DNA from: CAYVVT01 sp964454335
GTDB lineage: Bacteria; Fidelibacterota; UBA8477; JABMPR01
DNA: 9,863 nt
Assembly (NCBI GenBank): GCA_964454335.1
Contig: CAYVVT010000032.1
Coordinates: forward strand, 1-9,863
Direction of reading: 5' to 3'
The notes beneath the pieces were generated by a model, which was not told the origin of the DNA, made no database searches, and saw only the letters and a program-made list of their open reading frames with translations. Both the position numbers and the translations under genes were made by a program. Numbering within the stretch: the stretch's first letter is position 1; every line of letters starts with the position of its first letter. Shown in pieces: positions 1-8,286 of this stretch.

Positions 1-1
1 C

Positions 2-1103
<1,102 letters not shown>

Positions 1104-1112
<9 letters not shown>

Positions 1113-1170
1113 CGCAAATCTGTAATTCGGAAATCCGCTAATCCTCAATCCTCAATCCGCTAATTCGGAA
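1104..1170. repeat. Degenerate 7-8-bp tandem array in the metH leader
   Basis: The stretch divides without gaps into nine units: TCCTCAA, TCCGCAA, ATCTGTAA, TTCGGAAA, TCCGCTAA, TCCTCAA, TCCTCAA, TCCGCTAA, TTCGGAA. Each follows a TCC-N-C-(T)AA theme. It ends only nine bases before the metH ATG, so it occupies the region where the ribosome binding site should be. The last GGAA (1167-1170) is the only purine-rich candidate. The units differ from the neighbouring GAGACAG heptamer. Confidence 0.75.
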
Positions 1171-1179
1171 TATTCACAG

Positions 1180-4100
1180 ATGAAGAAACCATTTTTACAT
1201 AGATTGCAGGAAAAGGTGGTGGTCTTTGATGGGGCCATGGGCACCAGCGTTCAGGGCCTGGATCTGAGTGAGGACGACTTCTGGGGCAAGGAGGGATGCA
1301 ATGAATTGCTGGTCCTTTCCAAACCGGGGGCCATTCGAGACATTCACTCAAGTTTTTTGGATGTGGGCTGTGATGTCATCGAAACAGACACTTTCGGCGG
1401 AACATCCATTGTCCTGGGTGATTACGATCTCGCTGACAAGGTGTATGAGATCAATAAAGCAGCGGCTGAGATCGCGAGATCTGTAGCTGACGAGTATTCC
1501 ACTCCCGACCATCCCCGCTATGCAGCCGGATCAGTAGGCCCCGGCACCAAGCTGCCCTCTCTGAGCCATACGAGCTACGCCGAGTTGTATCAGGCATACT
1601 ACGAACAGGTACACGGCCTGTTCGACGGCGGCGTGGATCTGTTCATTGTCGAGACCGTACAGGATCCGCTGCAGGCCAAGGCAGCATTGAACGCCGTGTT
1701 CCAGGTCATGCGGCAGAACGGCAGGCGTCTGCCTGTGATGGCCTCGGTGACCATGGAAACCACCGGGACCATGCTGCTGGGTACCGATATGCTGGGTGCG
1801 CTCTCCATCCTGGAAGCTTTTGAAGTGGATGTTGTAGGTCTGAATTGTGCAACGGGTCCTACTGCGATGAGTGAACATGTCCACACACTTTCGGCGCATT
1901 CTCCCTTCCCCATCTCAGTGATCCCGAACGCAGGTCTGCCCAGGAATGTCGATGGTGAAACTGTCTATGATCTCAAGCCCCATGACATGGCTCACGATCT
2001 GAGTCACTTCATCTCGGATCTGGGTGTCAGCATCGTCGGGGGCTGCTGCGGGACGACACCGGAACATCTGAAAGCGGTGGTGGAACAGGCCGCCAGCCTT
2101 AATCCGGCAGCGAGAAGACCCCGATTCGAACCCGCTGCGGCATCCTTGTACGGAACCTCAACCTTTCAACAGGAACCCCGACCCCTGATCATTGGCGAGC
2201 GAACGAATGCCAATGGTTCGAAGAAGTTCCGGGAACTCCTGCTGGCTGAGGATCTCGAGGCCATGGTGGCCATGGCCCGGGAACAGGCTGATGAAGGCGC
2301 CCATGTCCTGGACGTCTGCCTGGCTTACGTGGGTCGGGATGAAGCGGCGGATATGAATGCACTGATCCCGCGGCTGAACAGCCAGGTCATGCTGCCCCTG
2401 ATGATCGACTCAACCGAGCTGCCTGCCATCAAGGCAGCACTGCAGAATATCACAGGACGAGCCATCGTCAATTCCATCAACCTGGAAGATGGCCCGGCTA
2501 AAGCGGAAGAAGTCATTGCCCTCTGCCGGGAATTCGGAGCGGGACTGGTCTGCCTCACCATCGATGAAGACGGCATGGCCAAAACTGCCGGGAAAAAACT
2601 GGAGATCGCCGAACGTATCTATGATCTCGCAGTCACCAGGGGCGGATTAAGGGAATCAGATCTGTTCTTCGATCCATTGACCTTCACACTGGCCTCAGGT
2701 GATGAAGAGTTCCGCAAATCGGCCATAGAGACCCTGGAAGGGATCAAGCTGATCAAGAAGCGCTTCCCGGCTGCCATGATCAGTCTGGGGATCTCCAATG
2801 TCAGTTTTGGGCTCAAACTATCCGTGCGGCATGTCCTCAACTCGGTCTTTCTGCATCAGGCTATCGAAGCCGGACTGGACGCAGCCATCATGCACGCCGG
2901 TCGCATCCTCCCCTACCACGAGATCGGCGATGATGAACGCCAGCTCTTCGAGGATCTCACCCTCGACCGTCGCAGGGATGATTACGATCCCCTGGAGGTC
3001 ATCGTCACAAAGGCAACGGCAGGCACCAGGGGGCGCAAAGCCAGACAGGAAATAGACGCAGATCTGCCCATCGAGGAACGTCTGAAGCAGCGGATCATCA
3101 AGGGAAATCGGGTGGATCTCGAACAGGACCTCGACATCGCCTTGAAATCACATCCTGCCTTGGAGATCATCAATTCCATTCTGCTGGATGGCATGCAAGT
3201 GGTTGGCGAGCTGTTCGGAGCCGGCAAACTTCAATTACCCTTCGTCCTGCAGTCTGCAGAGACCATGAAGGCGTCCGTTGCCCACCTTGAACCACACATG
3301 GAAAAGAGCGCTGCCAGCCAGAAGGGCAAGATCATCCTGGCCACGGTAAAGGGGGATGTTCACGATATCGGCAAGAATCTGGTGGATATCATCCTGAGTA
3401 ATAATGGTTATCAGGTGGTCAACCTGGGTATCAAGGTTCCGGTGGAGAGCATGATCAAGCGCTTTGAAGAGGAAGCTGCGGATGCCATTGGTATGAGTGG
3501 TCTGTTGGTCAAATCGACAGTGATCATGAAGGAGAACCTGGAGGTGCTGAATGATCACGGCATCAGCCCCCCCATCGTCCTGGGAGGAGCCGCTCTTAAT
3601 CGTCGCTACGTGGAACAGGACCTGCAGAGCATCTATCAAGGACATGTATCATACGCCAGGGACGCCTTCGACGGATTGGATTTCATGGAGGCTCTGCGTT
3701 CAGGGATTGCAGAGCAAAAAGCTGAACCTGTCATCAAGCCAAAGGCAAGGAAAGCGACTCCGGTCACAACTGATCGAGAGAAACTGGAGCCAGCAGAGCG
3801 GATTCCGGTGCCACCCTTCTTTGGCCGGCGTGTGATCAATGACCTGAACCTCGACCAGATCTATCCCTTCATCAATACAGCAGCCCTGTTCCGGGGTCAG
3901 TGGGGTTTCAAACGAGGGAAACTGGCAGAAGAGGAATTCCAGAAGATAGAAGCAGAAACGGTCAAACCACTTTACCAGCGCCTGCAGAGTGAAATGCTGG
4001 ATTCAGACCTGCTGCAGCCGAAGGTCGTCTATGGCTACTATCCCTGTCATTCTGAAGGCGAGCGTTTATGGATCTATGAACATCCTGATGACGAGCGGCC

Positions 4101-4596
4101 ATCGCATCATCTGGATTTTCCCCGGCAGCAAAAATCCCCGGGACGTTGCATCAGTGATTTCTTCCTGCCCCTGGGCAGTGAACGAAAGGATCTGCTGGGC
4201 ATCCAGCTGGTAACCGTGGGACACAAAGCCAGTGAATATGCCAAAGAGTTGTATGACGCAAATTCCTATAAAGATTACCTCTATTTCCATGGTTTCGCAG
4301 TTGAGACCGCAGAAGCCCTGGCGGAATTCTGGCATGCCCGGGTGAGAAAAGAACTCGGGATCGATGCTGCCGACGGCGCCACCCACAGGGATCTGATCCA
4401 CCAGAAGTATCAGGGTTCACGTTATTCCTTCGGTTATCCCGCATGTCCCGATCTGCAGTCACAGACCGTGCTCTTCGAGCTGCTGGATGCGGAGAGTGAG
4501 GACATCACCCTGACAGAATCATTCCAGATCGTCCCGGAGCAGAGCACCTCCGCCTTGGTGGTGCATCATCCCAAGGCGAAATATTTCTCGGTTTAA
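1180..4596 (+). CDS. metH: Cobalamin-dependent methionine synthase
   Basis: This enzyme moves a methyl group from 5-methyltetrahydrofolate to homocysteine through methylcobalamin, making methionine in the cytoplasm. All four modules are present in 1138 residues (E. coli has about 1227). The homocysteine domain is about 1-310, with zinc ligands Cys223 in LNCATGP and Cys289-Cys290 in GGCCGT. The pterin domain is about 335-600 (ERTNANGSKKF; DVCLAYVGRDEAADM; IVNSINLEDG). The B12 cap and Rossmann domains are about 635-845, with DVHDIGKN at 726-733 giving the axial ligand His728, and GGAA at 802-805. The AdoMet-binding reactivation domain is about 880-1138 (RGQWGFKRGK at 905-914, RYSFGYPACPD at 1081-1091). 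The ATG at 1180 fits the family N-terminus; the ribosome site is weak. No cobalamin or SAM riboswitch is visible upstream. The frame is intact, so the enzyme should be functional and self-reactivating. Confidence 0.97.
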   Translation: MKKPFLHRLQEKVVVFDGAMGTSVQGLDLSEDDFWGKEGCNELLVLSKPGAIRDIHSSFLDVGCDVIETDTFGGTSIVLGDYDLADKVYEINKAAAEIARSVADEYSTPDHPRYAAGSVGPGTKLPSLSHTSYAELYQAYYEQVHGLFDGGVDLFIVETVQDPLQAKAALNAVFQVMRQNGRRLPVMASVTMETTGTMLLGTDMLGALSILEAFEVDVVGLNCATGPTAMSEHVHTLSAHSPFPISVIPNAGLPRNVDGETVYDLKPHDMAHDLSHFISDLGVSIVGGCCGTTPEHLKAVVEQAASLNPAARRPRFEPAAASLYGTSTFQQEPRPLIIGERTNANGSKKFRELLLAEDLEAMVAMAREQADEGAHVLDVCLAYVGRDEAADMNALIPRLNSQVMLPLMIDSTELPAIKAALQNITGRAIVNSINLEDGPAKAEEVIALCREFGAGLVCLTIDEDGMAKTAGKKLEIAERIYDLAVTRGGLRESDLFFDPLTFTLASGDEEFRKSAIETLEGIKLIKKRFPAAMISLGISNVSFGLKLSVRHVLNSVFLHQAIEAGLDAAIMHAGRILPYHEIGDDERQLFEDLTLDRRRDDYDPLEVIVTKATAGTRGRKARQEIDADLPIEERLKQRIIKGNRVDLEQDLDIALKSHPALEIINSILLDGMQVVGELFGAGKLQLPFVLQSAETMKASVAHLEPHMEKSAASQKGKIILATVKGDVHDIGKNLVDIILSNNGYQVVNLGIKVPVESMIKRFEEEAADAIGMSGLLVKSTVIMKENLEVLNDHGISPPIVLGGAALNRRYVEQDLQSIYQGHVSYARDAFDGLDFMEALRSGIAEQKAEPVIKPKARKATPVTTDREKLEPAERIPVPPFFGRRVINDLNLDQIYPFINTAALFRGQWGFKRGKLAEEEFQKIEAETVKPLYQRLQSEMLDSDLLQPKVVYGYYPCHSEGERLWIYEHPDDERPSHHLDFPRQQKSPGRCISDFFLPLGSERKDLLGIQLVTVGHKASEYAKELYDANSYKDYLYFHGFAVETAEALAEFWHARVRKELGIDAADGATHRDLIHQKYQGSRYSFGYPACPDLQSQTVLFELLDAESEDITLTESFQIVPEQSTSALVVHHPKAKYFSV

Positions 4597-4604
4597 ACAC
4601 GTGA

Positions 4605-4689
4605 ATACACCGCAATCCTAATAGCCCTGGGTTTTAACCCTGGAATCACGGCAGGATTCGATGTACCTCGCTGTACAAGGGCGGTGTAT
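4605..4689. repeat. Branched palindromic structure downstream of metH
   Basis: A perfect 9-bp inverted repeat, ATACACCGC (4605-4613) and GCGGTGTAT (4681-4689), encloses two smaller hairpins. The first is CCTGGGTT-TT-AACCCTGG (4626-4643, one T:T mismatch). The second is TGTAC-ctcgct-GTACA (4662-4677). As RNA this would fold into a Y-shaped, three-way junction. It lies in the convergent gap after metH and may protect or end the metH transcript. No T-run follows the first hairpin. Confidence 0.6.
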
Positions 4690-4727
4690 AGTATTAAAAA
4701 TCCCAGGCTAAAGCCTGGGGTAATTAG
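4618..4727. repeat. REPIN-like inverted doublet of palindromic units
   Basis: Two related palindromes lie in opposite orientation. Unit 1 has the tag CTAAT (4618-4622), three bases, then the hairpin at 4626-4643. Unit 2, read on the minus strand, has the same tag CTAAT (plus-strand ATTAG, 4723-4727), three bases, then the CCCAGGC/GCCTGGG hairpin (4702-4719). Both have a short T/A-rich loop and C/G-rich arms. A conserved tag beside a palindrome, paired head-on, is the architecture of REP elements and REPINs, which RAYT transposases mobilise in trans. No RAYT gene is in this window. Confidence 0.55.
4696..4719 (-). terminator. Intrinsic terminator of the pepF-like gene
   Basis: On the minus strand the perfect 7-bp stem CCCAGGC-TTTA-GCCTGGG (plus strand 4702-4719) is followed directly by ATTTTT (plus-strand AAAAAT, 4696-4701). 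It lies about 30 bases beyond the stop codon of the minus-strand peptidase gene. In the plus direction no T-run follows, so it should work mainly for the minus strand. It is also unit 2 of the REPIN-like doublet. Confidence 0.8.
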
Positions 4728-4748
4728 AAGTCTATTACATTCCTTTGG

Positions 4749-6638
4749 TCAGTCGATAAGTTCCAGATTTTTCAGTTCCGCCTCGAATTGTCCAACCAGT
4801 TCATCCATACGGGCGATGACGGCATTCACTGCAGCAGGCTGGCTCAGGTCCACGCCGGCGGCTTTCAGCTGATCCATGGGATAATCGTTCCCACCGGACT
4901 GCAGGAGACCGATATAGGCGTTCACTGCCTCCTTCTTTTCGGCTTTGTTGCCGGTCTGCATCTTCCGGTACAGCGTTGCCGATGAGGCATAACTGGTGGC
5001 ATACTGGTAGACGTAGTAGGGATAGAAATAGAAGTGGCCGATCCGCGCCCAGGTAATGTCATAGAGATCATCGTGGGCAATGGCATCGCCATAGTAATCC
5101 ACAAGCAGCTGCCGGTAGATTCCATTCAGCACTTCAGCAGTAATGGGCTTACCATCCTCCACAAGTTTGTGGGTCTGGTATTCAAAATCTGCGAACATCA
5201 CCTGGGTGTAGAATGTCCCGGCGATGGCATCCATGGCATGGCTCAGCAGCACGAGCTTCTCTCTGGGGTCACTGGACTTCTCAAGCAGATAATCCAGCAG
5301 AAATGCTTCAGCCATGGTGGAAGCCACCTCTGCTACGAAAAGGGTATAGTCCGCAGTGGCGTAGGGCTGTTCTTCCCAGGAGAACATGGTGTGCACGCTG
5401 TGACCCATCTCATGAGCCAGGGTGAAGACATCGTTCATCGTATTGGCATAATTCAGCAGCATGTATGGATGCACGCCATATACGCCCCAGGAATATGCAC
5501 CGGTGGATTTACCAGGTGTTTCGTATACATCCACCCAACCGGGGCTGAAGGCCTGTTTCAGCTTCTTCTGATAGGACCGTCCCAGCGCTTTGGTTGAATT
5601 GATGACATCTTCACGGACTGCGTCATAATCGTAGTCCTCCTCGATCTCCACCACAGGCAGGGAGGTATCGTAGAAATGGTACGAGTCCAGACCCAGAGCC
5701 ATCCCCCGCAGCTCGTGATAGCGCTGCAGAGGTCCGGTGCCTTCCCTTACGGCAGCGATGAGATTCAAGTAAACGTCCACCGGGACATTGTCACGCTCCA
5801 GTGAAGCCTCCAGACAGTTGGAATAATTCCTGGCCTGAGCATAGGCCCAGTCACGCTGACAGATCCCGTCATAAGCTGCCGCATAGGTGTTTATGGTGGC
5901 ATTGTAGACACCGTTGCGTGCTTCCATGGCGGCCCGGCGATCGTCCTGGTTCCGGTTGGTGGCAATGATATTGGCATAGCCGCCTTCGGACACTGTGGCC
6001 TCCTCACCGGTGGAAAGCTCAATGGTCTCATACTCTATATCGGCAGTGCTCAACTGGTTGTGAACGGTATTCGGAGTCCCGGCAAAACGCGAGAAGTAAG
6101 AGAGTAGCTTCTCCTGCTCGGCATTCAGAACATGGGCCTGCTGCCGATAGAGATTCTCAACACTGTAACGATAGGGTGCCAGTTCCGGCGTGGCTTCCAG
6201 CCAGCCCTTCATGGTCTCCCAGGGGATCTGCAGCATCTCAGGATTGATCCATGAGGTGACTGTCCCGTACTGGGACATCAGGATGCTGGCCTGCTGCCGT
6301 TTGGCATTCAGATCGTTATCCCGGTTGTCGAGATCCGCACTTAAAGCGGCAAATACGAACACCCGGTCACGCAGTTTGCCGATGTCATCTCTGAGTTTGA
6401 AGACCTTCAGCAGCTGATCCGGACCCTGGTCAAGTGTCCCCTGCAGTTCCCCAAAGCGCTCTATCATCCCCCCGAATTCATTCAACTCCTGTTCCCATTC
6501 AGACCAGTTCGTATAGATATCCTCCAGCTTCCACTTGTATTCCGCTGAGATCTCCGAGCGTTCCTTGATCCCCTCGGCGCCAAAGACCAATCCCAGCGCC
6601 AGGCACACAAACAGGATACTCCAACACAGTCGACGCAT
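4749..6638 (-). CDS. pepF: Exported M3-family oligoendopeptidase F
   Basis: This is a 629-residue zinc metallopeptidase of family M3B, which cleaves short peptides inside a closed channel. The catalytic motif HEMGH is at 409-413 (His409, Glu410, His413), and the third zinc ligand is Glu437 in FVAEVAST. The substrate-side motif GVYGVHPYMLLNY is at 385-397 and the aromatic HFYFYPYYVYQYA at 535-547, as in PepF. The length is typical once the leader is removed. Unlike the usual cytosolic PepF, it starts with a Sec signal peptide: MRR, then hydrophobic residues 4-19, and a likely cut near VFG-A at 20-21. It therefore probably works in the periplasm or outside the cell, processing peptides for uptake. 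The ATG is supported by AGGAGG (plus-strand 6643-6648) four bases away. It is convergent with metH and divergent from hisN. Confidence 0.93.
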   Translation of the reverse strand: MRRLCWSILFVCLALGLVFGAEGIKERSEISAEYKWKLEDIYTNWSEWEQELNEFGGMIERFGELQGTLDQGPDQLLKVFKLRDDIGKLRDRVFVFAALSADLDNRDNDLNAKRQQASILMSQYGTVTSWINPEMLQIPWETMKGWLEATPELAPYRYSVENLYRQQAHVLNAEQEKLLSYFSRFAGTPNTVHNQLSTADIEYETIELSTGEEATVSEGGYANIIATNRNQDDRRAAMEARNGVYNATINTYAAAYDGICQRDWAYAQARNYSNCLEASLERDNVPVDVYLNLIAAVREGTGPLQRYHELRGMALGLDSYHFYDTSLPVVEIEEDYDYDAVREDVINSTKALGRSYQKKLKQAFSPGWVDVYETPGKSTGAYSWGVYGVHPYMLLNYANTMNDVFTLAHEMGHSVHTMFSWEEQPYATADYTLFVAEVASTMAEAFLLDYLLEKSSDPREKLVLLSHAMDAIAGTFYTQVMFADFEYQTHKLVEDGKPITAEVLNGIYRQLLVDYYGDAIAHDDLYDITWARIGHFYFYPYYVYQYATSYASSATLYRKMQTGNKAEKKEAVNAYIGLLQSGGNDYPMDQLKAAGVDLSQPAAVNAVIARMDELVGQFEAELKNLELID

Positions 6639-6642
6639 ATCG

Positions 6643-6682
6643 CCTCCTATTAAAATATTATATGCCGCAGAGGGCCGTCTGC
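6643..6682 (-). promoter_or_regulatory. Leader of the pepF-like gene: AGGAGG, TATAAT and a near-palindrome
   Basis: Reading the minus strand toward the gene, the order is a 16-bp near-palindrome (6667-6682, GCAGA...TCTGC, seven of eight pairs match), a perfect -10 box TATAAT (plus-strand ATTATA, 6657-6662), then AGGAGG (6643-6648). There is no good -35 box; the palindrome begins five bases upstream of the -10 and covers much of the spacer. This could be an operator or activator site. With this -10 the 5' leader would be very short, so the true promoter may lie elsewhere. Confidence 0.35.
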
Positions 6683-6756
6683 CTCCACGGACACTCTTTC
6701 CAATCCCTCCTGAATGTTACAAAATAAAGGAAAGTACGGGGTATAGGGAGTATTTA

Positions 6757-6785
6757 TTGCTGTGAAAGTATCACAGTTTTAATAT
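6757..6785 (+). promoter_or_regulatory. hisN-like gene promoter with palindromic operator in the spacer
   Basis: A -35-like TTGCTG (6757-6762) and a -10-like TAATAT (6780-6785) are separated by exactly 17 bases. Lying across the -35 end and the spacer is a perfect inverted repeat, CTGTGA-N5-TCACAG (6760-6776). A dimeric regulator bound there would block RNA polymerase. The predicted start near 6792 leaves a leader of about 38 bases before the ATG at 6830. The half-site resembles CRP and Rex sites, but the 5-bp spacer differs from the 6 bp those families expect. Confidence 0.5.
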
Positions 6786-6829
6786 GCCAGCAGCCAGGCA
6801 GGCACCAGTTGCAAAATCCAGGAGTTATA

Positions 6830-7594
6830 ATGCAGCATGAACGTGACATCGCCCTTGCAGCCATCCGTGAGGCCGGTGAGTTGACACTGGAATATTTTGA
6901 GAATGGCAGTATGGCCGTATCGGCGAAGCCAGACAACACTCCAGTCACCGAGGCGGATAAGGGTGCGGAGAGGATCATCCGCAAACACCTGAACGAGCAC
7001 TTCCCTGCAGATGCTGTTCTGGGTGAAGAATGGGGTGATGCGACGGGGGTTTCCGGTCGACGCTGGATCATCGATCCCATTGACGGCACACGTTCCTTTA
7101 TCCGTGGTGTGCCCTTGTATGGCGTCATGTTGGGCCTTGAGGTTGCAGGGAAAATGGAATTAGGCGTCATCAACTTTCCCGCGCTGGGCGAGATCTACTT
7201 TGGATCTGCAGAGTTCGGAGCGACACGCAATGATTCACCCATCAGTACTTCGACGGTCTCAGCCATCGAGGAAGCCCTCTACCTGTTCAGCGATGCCCGC
7301 CACCCACTGGAACTGGCAGCCCGACATCCTGTTGACCGCTGGCTTGACCAGGCTGGCCTGCTGCGTACCTGGGGAGACTGCTATGGTCACATGCTGGTAG
7401 CCAGCGGGCGTGGGGAGATCATGGTGGATCCATTGATGAGTCCCTGGGACTGCGCTGCGGTGATCCCGATTGTGCAAGCCGCTGGCGGAAGCTGCTTCGA
7501 TTATGAGGGGAACACCCGGATCGACGGTAAAGGCCTGATCAGCTGCAACTCCCCTCTGGGCGAAAAACTGCTACAGGAGATCCAATCCCGCTGA
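6830..7594 (+). CDS. hisN: HisN-type histidinol-phosphatase (inositol monophosphatase family)
   Basis: This 254-residue Mg-dependent phosphatase of the IMPase/FIG fold probably removes phosphate from L-histidinol phosphate, the penultimate step of histidine synthesis. Metal-site motifs are visible: TPVTEADKGAE (37-47), GEE (65-67), WIIDPIDGTRSF (79-90) and SPWDCAA (204-210, Asp207). The sequence RTWGDCYGH (179-187) and the IRGVPLYGVMLGLE segment are typical of HisN rather than of SuhB or CysQ. The start was moved from an upstream in-frame TTG (6809) to the ATG at 6830, because AGGAG (6820-6824) lies five bases before it and the homology starts there. No other his gene is adjacent. Substrate choice is inferred; a related sugar or inositol phosphatase is possible. 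Confidence 0.8.
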   Translation: MQHERDIALAAIREAGELTLEYFENGSMAVSAKPDNTPVTEADKGAERIIRKHLNEHFPADAVLGEEWGDATGVSGRRWIIDPIDGTRSFIRGVPLYGVMLGLEVAGKMELGVINFPALGEIYFGSAEFGATRNDSPISTSTVSAIEEALYLFSDARHPLELAARHPVDRWLDQAGLLRTWGDCYGHMLVASGRGEIMVDPLMSPWDCAAVIPIVQAAGGSCFDYEGNTRIDGKGLISCNSPLGEKLLQEIQSR

Positions 7595-7608
7595 GAACGG
7601 AACGAGCG

Positions 7609-7636
7609 CAGCCAGGGCACGGTTGTACCCTGGCTG
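7609..7636 (+). terminator. Stem-loop after the hisN-like gene
   Basis: A perfect 9-bp stem, CAGCCAGGG (7609-7617) and CCCTGGCTG (7628-7636), closes a 10-nt loop 15 bases after the stop codon. The only T-rich run (GTTTTCTT, from 7657) lies about 20 bases further on, so it is not a textbook intrinsic terminator. It may act as a 3' stabiliser or be Rho-assisted. An A/T-rich 7-bp inverted repeat (7658-7674) follows, between this gene and the convergent RRM gene. Confidence 0.5.
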
Positions 7637-7681
7637 ATAATGCTATGTGCAGTAAGGTTTTCTTGGAAAGAAAATAGCCGA

Positions 7682-7936
7682 CTAGCGGCGCTCTGGTCTT
7701 GGACGAGCCTCATTCACATTGAGGTTACGACCACCCAGCTCGGCACCTGCGAGAGCGTCAATCGCTGCTCGTGCTTCATCATCGTTCGGCATTTCAACAA
7801 AGCCAAAGCCCTTTGAACGACCGGTTTCACGATCGGTGATGATGCGGGCTGAATCAACAGCGCCGTGTTCCTCGAAGGCCTGACGCAGTTCATCCTCTGT
7901 TAAACGGTAACTCAGGTTTCCACAGTAGATGTTCAT
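7682..7936 (-). CDS. Small RRM-domain RNA-binding protein
   Basis: The 84 residues form a single RNA recognition motif. RNP2 is IYCGNL (residues 3-8) and RNP1 is KGFGFVEM (42-49), with the aromatic residues Tyr4, Phe44 and Phe46 that stack on RNA bases. The C-terminal tail is short and Arg-rich (EARPRPERR). Bacterial single-RRM proteins of this size, such as the Rbp proteins of cyanobacteria, bind RNA and are often cold-induced; a role as a post-transcriptional regulator or RNA chaperone is inferred. The start ATG lacks a close strong Shine-Dalgarno sequence; GGAGAG lies about 13 bases upstream. It is convergent with hisN and stands alone on its strand, with a long upstream gap that may be its leader. 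Confidence 0.93.
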   Translation of the reverse strand: MNIYCGNLSYRLTEDELRQAFEEHGAVDSARIITDRETGRSKGFGFVEMPNDDEARAAIDALAGAELGGRNLNVNEARPRPERR

Positions 7937-8286
7937 TCTATTCTCATCTCTCCATCTTGCGCCACTTTGATCGATTCCTACAAGCCCGTCTCAGGCGCGA
8001 CGATAACGAAGCTTGATTCACCCTCCCTACATCCCTGCCGGGACTTTCCTGAGAAAGCCTGGATGCAATTCCACACGTTGATGTCGATCATTAATCGGAT
8101 CTTCAGAATTGAGGTAGAATAGCGGTGATCAGTAGCATGGGTCTCTTTCGCCGGGTATTTACGGCGTATTTTTCAGGTGTGCAAATAATTAAATGTGGGG
8201 AATCACTCTGAATCTGATGCTGGAGCTGCACGCCTTGAGATGATCCATACCAGCCGAAGACAAGCTCCGAAAAGGCGATTTCCGGT
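7937..8286. other. 350-bp intergenic region without a credible protein gene
   Basis: This lies between the start of the RRM gene and the stop of the hemerythrin gene, both on the minus strand. No frame here shows a ribosome site plus recognisable protein. It contains a nested stem (CATCC 8030-8034 with GGATG 8061-8065, enclosing CTTTC-CTGA-GAAAG at 8044-8057) that would fall in the RRM gene's leader. It also holds a plus-strand terminator-like hairpin (8149-8173). No tRNA or known riboswitch pattern was recognised. Confidence 0.5.
8149..8173 (+). terminator. Orphan terminator-like hairpin on the plus strand
   Basis: CGCCG (8149-8153) and CGGCG (8162-8166) pair around an 8-nt loop, and TATTTTT (8167-8173) follows at once. 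The stem is short. The nearest upstream plus-strand gene ends at 7594 and has its own hairpin. A weak promoter-like pair lies before it, TTAATC (8091-8096) and TAGAAT (8115-8120) with 18 bases between. It may end a small RNA, or may be chance. Confidence 0.3.

Noticed and set aside
5034..5597. Plus-strand open frame of 187 codons inside the peptidase gene
   Set aside because: It is fully antisense to the conserved catalytic part of pepF, has no ribosome site and no recognisable protein features.
6760..6776. A true CRP or Rex site
   Set aside because: The half-sites TGTGA and TCACA fit, but the spacer is 5 bp rather than the 6 bp both families use, so I call only an unassigned operator.
6809..6829. 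Upstream TTG start for the hisN-like gene
   Set aside because: It would add seven non-conserved residues and place AGGAG inside the coding region; the ATG at 6830 is correctly spaced from that site.
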